64,000 nt of DNA from Stromatinia cepivora (Eukaryota; Ascomycota; Leotiomycetes; Helotiales; Sclerotiniaceae): the NCBI GenBank assembly GCA_014898415.1, contig RCTD01000001.1, forward strand, positions 3,844,001 through 3,908,000, in the 5' to 3' direction. Of the stretch, positions 13,101-24,968 are shown piece by piece (positions within the stretch are counted from its first letter, which is position 1; every line of letters starts with the position of its first letter). Under the pieces are notes generated by a model, which did not search any database, was not told where the DNA came from, and saw nothing but the letters and a program-made list of their open reading frames with translations. The position numbers and the translations under genes are program-made.

Positions 13101-15001
13101 AGCAGCGATGATGTCGTAGAAGTTCCCAACCCTAATGGGCAACAGCGCCCAGCGCCAGCGCCAGCACCACAGCAGAGAGCCGCGCCCCGGCTTACACCAG
13201 ATCAATTAGCCAGACTTGATCCAGAGCAAAGGAAAACCTATGAGGCTATGCTACGTCAATCGATTAACGGAAGACAGCAGGCCCTCGCGGGCAATTCTGA
13301 AGCGGAAGCGATTAATAGGAAACTCAAAGAATTTTCTGCTGAAGAAGAAAAGACCATCGCGGAGAATCCTCTCCCTGACATACCCATGGATGCGGAGACG
13401 AAGAAGAGCATGGCGCAGGCCTTAATACCTATGCCTGCTCATCTCTCAAACATATCACGAACCATAGGCAAGTGGTATCACCTGACTCGTGATGATTCCC
13501 GAGCCAAATTATTTTTCCGCGCAGTAAGTTTTGAATCTAGTTGAGCAAAGACTTGACGGATGACGCTAACGTTTTTCAGCGATCGCGCTTGGCAAGGCAA
13601 TTCAAAGATCCCAAGGATATGAAGGAGCTCAAAGATACCTTTTCAATGAGGCTCACTGACGTAGAGCAAGCTCGAACATTGTTTACCGCAATTATCGTGG
13701 ATCTTAGCAATAAACATCCAATGTTGAAAAAGAGTGGTGGATCTTCAGATCCCCAAGGTACATCAGCCATTCCATCTACTGCATCAAACGCTCAAACTTC
13801 GGAATCAGTGCCTCTTAATGCTGCCAATCTACAACAACAGCAGCAGCAGCTCAACAAGATGCATCACCAAAGATCAAACAGTCGCAGCTCTCATCCACCA
13901 GCGGCCCCTACGTCGTCCCAGCCACCATTTCCATTTGGAGCTTCATCCCCTCATGGCCAGCCTAGATACATTGGGAAGCCACCCGCTGTCACTCAGGAGA
14001 CCCTTCATATTCCTGCGCGCAAGAAGCAGAAGCCAAATGGAACGCCAGTTCAAGGTCAAGGCACTCCGGGATCCACCTCCTCGCCCCAGATCACCAAAGT
14101 GCCCTCACCCGAGGTCAAACGTCAACAGATTCCAGAACCGAAAATTGCGACCAAACCAACTTGGCCATGTAATGACGAGGTATGCGAACGTCAAAATGTT
14201 GGATTCGAAAGTCAAGAGGAACTCGCTCGTCATACTCAGGTGGAGCATAGGTTACCAATGCAAAACCCACAGAAGTTTGCCGAGGATTTTCTTCGTCCAA
14301 TGCTAGGTCTGGATTCTCAAGACCAATTGAATGCAGTAACATCGACTATGGATGCAGCTACATCATCCAAGCAAGACCAGACACCGAAGGTTGAGACCAT
14401 CACTCCATCCGCTTCGGCTGCTACCCCTATGAATCGTCAAAGTTCAATGAATAGACAGGGTGGCATGATGCAGGGCAAAGCGAAATCTCAGTCTGACTCC
14501 GTTACGGATACATCCAAGTCCCAGAAAGATATCAACAAGGAAGATTCGAATCCACCAGCTCAAGAAGTTATTTTTGATGCCTGGGCGAATGCAACTATCG
14601 ATCCTAATGAACTTGTCCGAACTTTCCAACCATTCGAAGGTGGGGCTGGTGGGGCTATCTCTGATGTGAATGTCTACCGATCCGTTACACCCAATGATAC
14701 TCCAGAGTCGAGTAAGGACGGTGTGTCAGAGCCCACTAGTGATATCTCTGAAGGAGTGAACTTGGACATCGCCTTGGATGTATTTGATGACTCATGGTTT
14801 CCCTTTGGACTAAGCGATACCGAAGCCCTTGTGGACAACAATGCAAACATTTATAATGCAAACTTCGCGGACGATTTAACGATGTTTGATGATTTAGAAT
14901 TCACCAACCCTCCACAAAAATGGGATGACATGGACGGCAAAGTAAACTTTGATCAACCGTTCCAATTCAATGTAGATGATCAATATTCTATGGATATCTA
15001 G
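10143..15001 (+). CDS. Mediator tail subunit 15-like coactivator (Med15/Gal11), Gln-rich
   Basis: Exons 10143-10393, 10506-10626, 10674-13523 and 13580-15001 join to 1547 residues. The N terminus has a polyQ block, then GWQSVLPPQERMGGIFNI continuing into IGSLRILAQNQNQNQ and LEIAVKFEQDCFLTSPDK, a helical bundle resembling the KIX-like N-terminal domain of Gal11/Med15. Most of the middle is Gln/Asn/Met/Pro-rich and disordered, the usual composition of this subunit. Folded segments reappear near the fourth exon junction (SRLARQFKDPKDMKELKD, then DVEQARTLFTAIIVDLS) and at a Cys/His stretch (CNDEVCERQN...RHTQVEHR) that resembles a single zinc finger. The C terminus is acidic with bulky hydrophobics, as in an activation domain. 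Med15 links gene-specific activators to RNA polymerase II in the nucleus. The call rests on composition and the N-terminal motif; another Gln-rich coactivator is the alternative. Confidence 0.75.
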
Positions 15002-15696
15002 TTGAGCAAATGGGGTTTTGTCACGGACTTTTGGAAGGCGTTTCTGTGATGGAAAGGAAAATACAGGGTATTTTGGAAAATCGATGAGATGATATACCAA
15101 TGAAAAGCACGGCGTCTTGGGATAAGACTATTATGAGGAAGGGATAGGATATTTGCCTAGTACTTTTGATTTTAGCAGGGCGTTCAGTGGGATGAAAGAA
15201 TTTTTCCTTTATGGGAATATGTTTTTGGTTATTGCTACCTACCATGATTATAATGGGCTTCTTGAACAAATATATATTACTCCTTTTTGATTATCCGGAT
15301 GGCTCTGGTTTTTAACTTTCTTTCTTTACATGTGGAATAGTAGTGGGACAATGACAAGCAAAGTATTGGTAAGATCTTATAATTGTTTTAAAGCCGATTG
15401 GGTTGTATGTATGTAAGGCTTTGATTGCAGTATTTCTTGTATTGCAGTAATTTTTGTATCTGCTGTAAAATAATGAATATCACATTTTGCTTATACATGG
15501 ATACATGTGTCCGAATCTGGAGAATTGACATGATAAGATATTTAGATATTTCTTATATATATATATACTCCAATCAATTTTTCAATCATCTAACACGAAA
15601 AGAAAAAAATCTATATCGTTGTTGTGTTTGTAAGTACTATACTCACTCGTATTTACTCCCTGCCCTGCAAGACCCTGATCTGATCTTCAAGGCAAA
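15002..15696. other. Intergenic: 3' flank of the Med15-like gene
   Basis: AT-rich sequence with T-rich runs fits a 3' UTR and terminator. No gene is recognisable. Confidence 0.5.
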
Positions 15697-16074
15697 ATGA
15701 TGGCATGATGGTATGATGGTATGATGGTATGATGGTATGGTATGCAGTTACAACGGGTTGGTCGTCCTGGTCCGTTGTCCATTGTTCATTGTTCAGGGAT
15801 TTTTCAAGGTTTAAGGTTTTACAGGTTTACACGTGGTTGGTTTTTACGTTGAGTGGAGTTAGGGTGGTTAGGTTAGGGTGGAAGGTGGAAGGTGGGAGGA
15901 TCCTTGGTTTTGATTTGATGGATATGGTTGGGGATTGTGATTGTGATTGTGATTGTGATTGTGGTTGTGATTTGCGTGGACTTGTTGTAGGGAGTAGGGG
16001 ATGATGCGGATCTGTTGTGCTGGTGGGATTTTTGATGGGATTTTTGATGGGATTTTTGATGGGATTTTGATGGG
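15697..16074. repeat. Cluster of short tandem repeats upstream of the Whi5-like gene
   Basis: Three arrays follow one another: an 8-nt GTATGATG array at about 15697-15743, a 6-nt GATTGT array at about 15933-15972, and a 12-nt GGGATTTTTGAT array at about 16026-16074. GGCTTGT and TTTGGGG repeats follow near 16170-16240. The G/T strand bias is strong and the cluster occupies the promoter side of the next gene. Confidence 0.85.
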
Positions 16075-16711
16075 TCGGTTGTTGTGAGGTTTGATTTGTG
16101 AATAAATACCCTGTTAGCGAGGGTAGAGAGGAGATGTGGAGGATCTAGATTTTTAGGTGCTTTGGTGGCTTGGTGGCTTATGGCTTGTGGCTTGTGGCTT
16201 GTAGCTTATGGTTTGGGGTTTGGGGTTTGGGGTTTGATTTGATAGCTGGGAGTTCCTGAGGTTCTGGAGGTTTTTCTAAGGTTTCAATGGGGTTCGGCTA
16301 GCCCCTCTTTTTTATAAAGGCGGTGGCAGAACTTTTGATAAAAGTTTCTAGAATCGCGTCTTGAGATTTTGTATTGTGCATTGTGTGACGCGAAAGTTTA
16401 GTGAGAGAGGATTAATTGGAAGGGTTTATTTTTGATTTTATTTTGAGGATAAGTTTGAGATTGGAACTTTGGTTGTATTCATTCATTCATTCTTCATAAG
16501 ACTTGGGAGGAGTTTTATTCGTAAGTCATTCGTGATTGAGTACTACTAAAGTATGTATGGTGGGTGGTGGGGTGGTGAATGGTGGGTTAACAGACACGCT
16601 CAGGAAACTACAATACAACCACGGGCGCGTTATTCAATTTTCAAACTTTACCAATTTACTTTTTGTTCGATTGTTTACTTTATTTCAAAGATATTACTTT
16701 CAATTTTTACA
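16075..16711 (+). promoter_or_regulatory. Upstream region of the Whi5/Nrm1-like gene
   Basis: G-rich repeats give way to a mixed region holding two ACGCG-type elements: GACGCG-like sequence near 16388 (TGTGACGCGAAAG) and CGGGCGCGTT near 16623. ACGCG-containing MCB elements control G1/S genes in yeasts, and Nrm1 is itself such a target. That parallel is inference from a short motif. Confidence 0.35.
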
Positions 16712-18132
16712 ATGGCTTCACCGAAAATAGTGACTTCGCGTCGCGTCTTGGGGGATATTAATTCTAATGTTAATACATCCGCCCATAAACCCCGCCATGC
16801 GTCCCTCGTTTCCAAGATACAGAAAGTATCAGCTGGTAATAAATCTTCTAAAGCCATACTTGACGCTCAACAAGTGGTGGGAAGTTCGACAACAGAAATT
16901 CAACAGGAGAATCGTCAGGAGACCAATACAGATTTAGAGTTTGAATGTCTCAAAGTGGGAAAAGTGCATCAAGATATATCGTCTCAAGATTTGGAATATA
17001 CGAGAACCGCCCTAGACGATTCGTTGAATTATGAAGCATCACTTGATTTATCGAATGCTGTACCGCTACAATGGGCTGGTAAAAAGAGAAGCTTCGCTAC
17101 TACTGAAGATGACCCAGAAGATATCGGCACTCGAGAAAGGGATGGACATATTAAGAAGAAGAGGATAGAGCTACAGCCACCTCATGAGGAATCTGACAAA
17201 TCTGCCACTATGCAGCAGAAACACAACTGTTCACAATGCAGTCATACAATCCTTGAGCATGGAATACGCGGAGAGAGTTTTTGCCCACAAGTTGATGATC
17301 GCTGCCATGAAAATGTTGGAGAACGATGCGTATGTATTGACAATAGATATTGGTGGATTTAACTTACTAATGTGTACCTATAGAACTTTCATGGCGGAAT
17401 ACAGCGCTCATCTCAAGTAAAAACCTCCTTCGTTTCAGCATCTCCATCTCCCTTCTCCTCAACGATAGACGCAGAAGATACCGATGTCACCGCCGTCAAC
17501 TCCCAAGTAACTGAAACCACCACACCCGACGAAAACCCTTTCGTATCCACCACTGCCTCTACCACAAGGAGTTTCCGTACCTCAAAATCCTCCCTATCCC
17601 GAGAAGAGATCCGACAAGTTCGCCTTCCTCACCCTTTCCTTAACTGGTAAAAAAGCTAACCCCACTTCTTTAGAAATCCCAAGCACTACGACTCCGTCTC
17701 TCCCTCGCCAATTACAAAGTAAAAACAAACCAAATCGATCTTCCGCTTTCACGTCTGCAAATCCGTCCTACATCACCAAACCTCCCTTCTCTAGCTCATC
17801 TTCGCGCAAATCCTTCTTATGGCGCGAGTTCGGGTAATAGGACACCGCTTCCTGGTGCTCCGAGGATGAATGCTGGTAGAAGGGCATTGATTCCAATTAT
17901 TAATTTACAACGTCCTAGTTCTTCGAGTAGGGATGGATGTATTTATGTTCGAAAAGGGAGAGAAGAGAGGGAAAAAAGTGGGGATGAGGATGTGAATGAG
18001 AATATTCCTTCCAGTCCTCCTTTATCTGGAAAAAAACCATTGGCTAGAAGGGATTCTGCTATTTCTTGTACTTCCTTTAGTTCTACCTGCACATCCAATA
18101 ACTCCCAATCTCAAAGAGAAAAATATAGATAG
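16712..18132 (+). CDS. Whi5/Nrm1-family G1/S transcriptional repressor
   Basis: Exons 16712-17329, 17384-17617 and 17674-18132 give 436 residues. The N terminus reads MASPKIVTSRRVLGDIN, and a basic RRVLGDIN-like start is common in this family. The decisive feature is the GTB (G1/S transcription factor binding) motif just after the second splice junction, QALRLRLSLANYKVKTNQ followed by IDLPLSRLQ, at about residues 286-312. Whi5 and Nrm1 bind SBF or MBF through this motif and repress G1/S genes, with control by CDK phosphorylation; several SP/TP sites surround it. A Cys-rich stretch (HNCSQCSH...ERC) just before the first junction is unusual. Intron 2 uses the rare donor GTTCGC but has GCTAACC and TTCTTTAG. 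Downstream of the stop codon another frame stays open to 18385, so the C terminus is uncertain. Confidence 0.8.
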
Positions 18133-19708
18133 AGAACTCAACATGGAAAAAGAAGTCGCGCGCGGAGGAGAAGAGATGAGAAGAGCGCAAGAGAGTGGAA
18201 GGGAAAATGTGGTGATACAGAGAAACCAAAGACAAAAATTGGGGATTGCGAAGCCGCCGTTGAGTTTTAGGAAGTCGGATATGAGTGGAAAATGTGAGAG
18301 GAGTGAGACGAGTGAGATGGGGAGAAATATGGAGGGATCGAGGAAAGTGGCCCATGGATTGGTTAGGTTGGATTTATTGAGGTAGTTTGGATTTATTGAG
18401 GTAGTTTGGGGTTGGGGCGGGGAGGGTGCTTTTATGGAGTGTGGGTGGGGGGTGTGGATGGTAGTGTAGGGTTGTTGATGAGTGATGCATAGGTACATAC
18501 CTTTGGGTTTCATTTCATTTTGTTTTCGTTTTTGTTAGATTGTGCTATGCTATACTTTGCAGTTGGCTTTGTAGGTGGGTGGGTATAGAGAGGCGGATGG
18601 GAATTAGATAGGATGGATGCATCATATCATTTCACATCAAAAGCATTGTATTAAAGTAAAGTAGATTAGATCAAAAACCCTCACCGGTACGGAACGGAAT
18701 AGAATGAATAGAATGAATAGATAAAATACTCAATATGATAACTTACAACTTATAACTCATACACATAACATGATATAATCAGATTTAATCAAGCAAACTT
18801 AATTCCTTATATAATAGATATATAGATATACTCGAGTAGATAGATATATATAAAGTAATATAGAATATAGAATATAGAATATAGAATTTAGAATTTAATC
18901 AAAAAAAAGGGAATATACAATAACAAATAATCACAGGAGTCAAATTAACACCCAAAAAGCAGACTTCCCAATTTAAACGTTTATTTATCACTTTTATCTA
19001 CGACAACTACCTATTATAGCTACCTACAAATCCTCAAGTACTCACAGCCAATATCATTATCTCCTCCGGTTCCGATCAACCAGGTCTTGCTACTTATGTC
19101 GACTCTGTAGAGGAAGAGGAATTATCATTTATAAATTATCATTTAGCATAACATATACTTGATAATCGTGATGTGATGACTGTAATAAATCACACATTTC
19201 ATTGATTACTTTATTATTATAAATAAAGTATCTTTCTTTCCATTGTACTATTTTTCATTCCTACTCTCGCTCCTCAGCTAGGTTTTTTTTTTTTTTAGCT
19301 AGCTATGCCAGGCTCTGCTGCTTTTGCTCTGTTCCTCCAGGTTTTTTTTGTTTAAGCTTAATACAGTATGATACAGTGCAATGATGTAATGAGATACAAC
19401 AACATATACATAGTCCAGCTATAATTACATGTAGAGATATATGCAGCGCTTGCTATCTCAGCCCTTTTGATTTTTCCCTTTTTTTTGTCTCGTTCGTGAA
19501 GTTTCTTTACTCTTTCTGCGCAATACATGTGCCGTGAATCTTCCGCCTTTGATGTGTTTGGAATCGTCTAGCTGGTGATCAGTAGGTAGCTCCATCCAAT
19601 TCAAGATACGGTAGTGATCGAAGAGTGGAACTGTTGTGTCCTCCGCCCATCACATAGCGAGGCAGACACCCAAGTCGAGATTGAGTACCAAAACAGCCTC
19701 CCCAACAA
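18133..19708. other. Intergenic between convergent genes
   Basis: 18133-18385 stays open in the frame one base ahead of the upstream gene. After that the sequence is AT-rich with short repeats (ATATAGAATATAGAA near 18860-18890) and holds T-rich 3' flanks of both neighbours. No gene is recognised. Confidence 0.5.
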
Positions 19709-21588
19709 TCACAATCCCGTCCCATCAATTAACCTCCTCATCTCCGCCTGTTCCCTTGACCACTCCCCCATTCCCTCAGGAATTTGTTGTTCCTCACCTC
19801 CAATCCAGAATTGTCCTCCTTCCAAAGCCTGTCGTTGAAGTTCCCAATCTAGATCCATATCTGCTGCTACTTCAGCTCCTGTTTCTGCATGATCCCATCC
19901 ATTGATTGATGGTGGAACTGAGGCTGAAGCGGATCCCGACGCTGGTGTATCGAGGCTGAAGTTTATTATTTGTAAGGCGGGATCAATCATATCCATGCTC
20001 ATACCCAGACTATCCATACCCATGTTCGTGCCATCATTCATGAAATCTAGACTTGGTAATTCTCCGCCAGTATTCGTGTACGGAAATTCGCCCAAAATGC
20101 CCATATCCATATTCATATTCATGTTCATACCATCCTGGCCATCCATAAAACTGACATTCTGATGGTTAATTCTCATATGTTCATGAAAATCATAATCTCT
20201 CATAAACTTATGAGGACATCCTTGAACCACACAATCAATCGTTCTCCTCACATCATAACCCGCCAATTCTTCAATTTCAGTTTGCTCTGGAAACTTTCCC
20301 GTAGAACGTCTTGGTTGTGAAACGGTCTTCCGTCTACCTTTTGCATTTAAGAGACTGGGCAAACCGAGATGAAGAGTTCGAACATGATCTTCGAGGTTGA
20401 CTTTTGAGACAAAATCTTTACCGCATGAATCGCTTCCATCCCAGGATGCGAGGTCGGGAGTTTGGGAAACATCATATGTTCCGCAAATAAAACGTTGACC
20501 ATCATGTACAGTACGCATATGAACTTGTAGATTTGCTCTTTTTGTAAAAGTTTTCGGACAACCAGGAAAATCACAAGGGATATTCTTGCGTTCTTCAAGT
20601 GTAGTACCCGAGTGCTGAGTATCAATATGCTTTTGAAGTAGTTGTTGACTAGAACATTTTCGATCACAGAACATACAATTTGCATGTTCTTTCTTGATAT
20701 GTGCTTGTAACTTGGCATTGGCTGTGAAAGCTAAAGGTACAGGCGTACCATCTGCATGGAATTTTCCTGGTACTGTGCATTCTTCGCATAGAAATGTTGC
20801 TGCTCCATGAGTTCTTTCCATATGCTTTTTGAGTCCACCTGAAGCATCGAATCCTGCTTTACAAAGTTTATTCGTGATCGGATCAATATATGTACATGGA
20901 AATGGAGCCAGGTTGAGATGGTCGGAGCGAATATGTCGTTGAAGCGTTTGATGTTTTCGAAATGTTTGATTGCAGGGAGGATAAGATGTGCATCTGAATC
21001 TCTCATGACCTTCATGAGCATCTTTATGCCGCCTTAATCTCGTAGCTGTTAAGAAACTCTTACTACATCCTTCCCAATCACATGTATATTCTCGCTCGTG
21101 AGTATGAGATCCCTTAATATGTTGCTTCAAATGTTTCTCCTCAATATATGCCTTATCACACCCTTCATATGAGCATATAAATGGTCGTTCATTCGCATGT
21201 GATCGAAGATGTGCTGCTAATCTTGCAGGTCGATTAAATGTTTTTGTACATCCTTCATGAGTACACTTAATCGTCTTATATTCGGATGGGAATTTTTTTC
21301 CAGGCGCAGGAGAAATTGGGGTATTTGGTGTATCTGCAGCTTCCATAGTATCGTCTTCCGAGATTTCATCTTCCTCTTGGTGGTAATCATTATCATTATC
21401 ATCATCAGGAACGTCTGCCACTATGGAACCATCAATTCATCGAATCCCCAAAACGAGGTCTAGACCAGGAACTATTTGCACTAACCTGGTAGAGAACTCG
21501 AGGGATCAATTCGTAATCTTTTCGTAGAGAGCTCCAAAGAAGTATCTCCCCTTCTCTTCCTAGTAATTGTAGCCATTGCTGATTCCAT
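19709..21588 (-). CDS. Transcription factor IIIA-like C2H2 zinc-finger protein
   Basis: Exon 1 is 21588-21486 and exon 2 is 21420-19709 on the minus strand, giving 604 residues. The start is the ATG at 21588, because the long exon has no ATG of its own before the first finger. Nine to ten C2H2 fingers are visible in a nearly continuous array; the first three read CTHEGCTKTFNRPARLAAH, CSYEGCDKAYIEEKHLKQH and CDWEGCSKSFLTATRLRRH. The TFIIIA-like spacing, with the long irregular fifth, sixth and ninth fingers, sets it apart from ordinary zinc-finger regulators. A Met/Asn-rich acidic C-terminal tail follows. TFIIIA binds the internal control region of 5S rRNA genes and recruits TFIIIC and TFIIIB for RNA polymerase III. 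It is transcribed divergently from Rpb6, a subunit shared by all three polymerases. Confidence 0.88.
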
Positions 21589-21869
21589 ACGCTGTTGAAT
21601 TGGCCTCAAAAATACTCAATTCAAACTCCATCATCTTATCCGAAATATTCATAAAATTATTGTGGCTATCGACAAAAGGTCGAAATCTTGGCACGCTAAT
21701 GGCAGAGACAAGCTAAACCCAAACTTTAAATTATATGGAGCTCAAATCGAGGCGCAAAGAAATCAGCCGCGCCAAATTTATTTTTGAGATTCTTCATCAC
21801 CGACAAAGTCTCCATCAACAAAGAAAACTCTTAACAACACCTCAATCACTTTAATTACAATATATCAAA
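21589..21869. promoter_or_regulatory. Divergent promoter between TFIIIA and Rpb6
   Basis: Only 281 bp separate the two start codons, so both promoters and leaders must fit here. The Rpb6 side has an A-rich stretch ending ATATATCAAAATG. I see no unmistakable TATA box. Confidence 0.7.
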
Positions 21870-22506
21870 ATGTCTGACGACGAAGGAGATTATGATGGCG
21901 GGTGAGTTCTCTTTTCCTTGCCTAAGACAGCGCGACAACCCATCCTACGCAAACCTTTTCTCGAACCTGAACTAACCTGTCGCTCCCAGTTTCTCCCCAA
22001 CCTACGACGCTGATGAGCCCGAAGAGCCCGACTATGATCCCGAAGGAATCGAAGACACCAACAACGTTTCCACGGGCGAAGTAGACGATGTCGCGGTGTC
22101 GACTCAAAACCCTGACCAGCTACTCACTACTGGCGAACGCGGCGTCGTAACATCGGGAGATGTGCATGCTGCCAATCGAGCTAAAAGCAATATCGCGCCC
22201 AAGGACAAGAAAATCCCCAAGGAGCAAAGAACTACCACACCCTACATGACCAAATACGAGCGCGCCCGAATCCTAGGAACCAGAGCGTTGCAAATTAGTA
22301 TGAATGCGCCGATTTTGGTCGATCAAGAGGGCGAGACAGATCCATTGCAGATTGCGATTAAGGAATTGAGGGATAAGAAGATTCCATTGATTGTGAGACG
22401 TTATATGCCTGATGGATGGTAAGTTTATTTTGATGATTTGTTATGGGATTTTACTGATGTTTTTGATAGGTATGAAGATTGGACTTGTGAGGAATTGCTG
22501 CAGTGA
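21870..22506 (+). CDS. RNA polymerases I, II and III shared subunit RPABC2 (Rpb6)
   Basis: Exons 21870-21901, 21990-22418 and 22470-22506 give 165 residues, the normal length. The acidic N terminus ([19 protein letters not shown]) and the conserved C-terminal core are diagnostic: [19 protein letters not shown], the [10 protein letters not shown] helix, [14 protein letters not shown], and a final [11 protein letters not shown]. Rpb6 is an assembly and stability subunit common to all nuclear RNA polymerases. Both introns have good donors (GTGAGT, GTAAGT); the last one splits the Trp codon in the invariant C terminus. Confidence 0.98.
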
Positions 22507-23196
22507 GAGGTGATGGTGGTCATTTTCTTGCATTTGTGGTAATACTTACGGAGAGACGCATGGAATGGGCGATTGGCGTATGAAAGGCGTTTAACTTATA
22601 AGTAATGGAGAGTATTTACTTTGATAAATACACAAAAAATTTGACCCAGATGGTGCTTGGATGCATTGCTTTAGGTTGCAATTCATGCGATGCGCCTGCA
22701 CAGCTTTCAATCGAAGCATGAGCACCCTGATTTACTCGAGTATTAAAGTTATACATTGCTTTAACTGAAGGTCGACGTGCCATTTTAGTTCCTGCATGAG
22801 CATTACCTCCGAGGAATCGATTTCATGAATCTCTATTTGCAACGAAATTCAGAAAACCATGATTGTGAAAAAATCACAATCTTCAAATCTTCCCAACACA
22901 ATACCGATCGAGCTGGAAGCCGGCACTGCAACCCAGAATTTTGGGGACAGTAGAAGTTCTTTGGAAGGTCCTTCATGTCTCTATTTGTTAGCTTTACAGT
23001 GGACCTTTACAGCGTACATTGAGACAAAATACGGCTGCCCCTCCGTAAGCCGCAAGTTTTGATATTCAGGCTTAAACCAGTTTTTATATAGAAAGAATAT
23101 ATATCTATAGCTTGTGTTTATTTACATGATCATTCCCGCTTCTATGAAAATCAGTATTTGACCCTATCTTTATGCAGCTAAAAGAGAGAGAACATA
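22507..23196. other. Intergenic between convergent Rpb6 and S-formylglutathione hydrolase genes
   Basis: Shared 3' flank of the two convergent genes. No open frame with recognisable protein sequence or RNA gene is seen. Confidence 0.5.
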
Positions 23197-24348
23197 CTAT
23201 GCGAATAAGTATTTGGCGGCATGTTCAATATGGTCTCTTGCAAAAGTCGAAATGAAAAAATATGAGTGATCGTATTCCTATTCGAAGATATTAGTTCCCT
23301 TTCCCTTTTCCAGCTTCACTTTCATAGAGAAGAAGACATAAACATACCTCTTGATATCTCAATGTCAAATTCCCATCATTCCCAGACCCCTTTGCTGCAG
23401 CCGCGAAATTCTCTGGTAACAACTGTCCCTGTTTATAAAAATTGTCGCCGGTTCCCTGCGCAGTGCCCATTCATATCAGCCATCAATCCCACCTCTCCGT
23501 ATTAATGCATATTCAGAACCGAATAAAACTCACCACATCAATCAACGCCGGAAACTCTCCCTTAAACCCCTTAATCAACTCCGTCGCATCATGTTTTCCC
23601 CACTCCTCTCTCTTCTCCTCCCCAAAGTACCCTGTAAAAGCCTTTTCCCCCCACGGACACTTAACTGGATTCGAGATTGGCGCAAAAGCACTCACGCTCT
23701 TGTACATCCCCGGATTCTTCAAGAATAATGTAAGAGCGCCATGTCCACCCATCGAATGGCCCATAATACTTTTTCTTGAGGAGTCGAGTTCTGGGAAGGA
23801 TGAGAAGAGAGATGAGGGAAGCTCAGAGGTGATGTAGCTGTACATTTTGTAGTTGGTAGAGTAAGGTGGGTTTGTGGCATCGATGTAAAATCCAGCGCCG
23901 GTGCCAAAGTCCCAGGACTCGTTTTCGCCGGCAATGTTGAGGCCTCCTGTAAATGGGCAGATAGGTAGGTTAGCTTGTGGACCTCTCAATTGATCGTCTA
24001 TGCACTATCTTCTTTCCTCTTCATCATCTCCCTGAACCCCAATCAACACAAAATAAACACCTTTCCCTCCAAGTCTTGAGAAAACTTACTCGGACTAGTA
24101 TCCGGATAAACCACCGCGATTCCTTTCTCACTCGCCGCACTTTGGAAGAATCCTTTCTCTGCCCCATTATCTCCTGTACATGTAAGACCCGCCAAGTAAA
24201 AAATAACCGGCACCTTTTTCTCCGCAGAAGCTTTAGGTGGCAAGTAAAGATTCAATGCCATTTCACAACCTACTGTGCTGGCATTGTGAGTGAGTTTCAG
24301 CAATTTGCCGCCGAATGAGGCAATGGTTGCCGTGGTTTTGAAGGACAT
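23197..24348 (-). CDS. S-formylglutathione hydrolase (esterase D family)
   Basis: Four exons on the minus strand (24348-24090, 23946-23534, 23455-23348, 23277-23197) give 286 residues, matching the family length. The protein is an alpha/beta hydrolase with [14 protein letters not shown] (oxyanion loop region), the nucleophile elbow GHSMGGHG (Ser 151), and the acid and base of the triad in GTGDNFY (Asp 228) and [11 protein letters not shown] (His 264). It hydrolyses S-formylglutathione to formate and glutathione in glutathione-dependent formaldehyde detoxification, in the cytosol. All splice junctions keep frame. At one junction the expected family Gly before YDHSY appears as Glu; that exon start uses GAATAG and is the least certain. 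Confidence 0.95.
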
Positions 24349-24968
24349 ATTTGCTTGTATTTAGATGGAATTGGGGGTTTCGTGGGAGAAAATGGAGGGG
24401 ATTTGGCAGAGGAATACTATAGAGAATGGAAGAAGAGTAAGAGATGGAGGAAAGAATGTTGTTTGTGAGTTAATACAATGAAGTGGACATGACGTTTGGA
24501 GTTGTTCGACCCCTCCTTCGAGCTTGAGGTTACCCCACATTAATCGGACGTTGCTCGGAATTCTTGTTTACCTTGTTAGTATTGATGCTGTAATAGGAAA
24601 ACAATTCCAGTTGATTTTTCATGTTGGCTCGCCGGGAAAAGATACAAGGTTCACAGCGGACATTCGCCAAGCTGAACGCCCAACATGCAATATCTATATC
24701 GTAGAATGACGATGTGGCATTATAAAAGTCATGCATTCCTCTACAAGTCTGTTCTGTCTTCACGGGGTATCTATTTCTCGGACTTCCATTAGTCCTTTCA
24801 TGGCTCTGTAATTGCTCAATCCAGTAATGAATCAATGCAATCCCTAATCCCTAAACAATTGCACCCAAGCACCCCGAGCACCCCATCAAATATCGCCATG
24901 ATCATGATCTCGTAAAATCATTAAAAGAAGCCAACACCAACATGCAATCAAATCCTTCTCTTACTATA
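24349..24968. other. Intergenic between tandem minus-strand genes
   Basis: Promoter and leader of the S-formylglutathione hydrolase gene at the left and the 3' flank of the Afi1-like gene at the right. Short open frames here look random. Confidence 0.5.

Noticed and set aside
18022..18513. 163-codon minus-strand open frame
   Set aside because: Antisense to the 3' end of the Whi5-like gene; Ser/Pro/Leu-rich without recognisable features.
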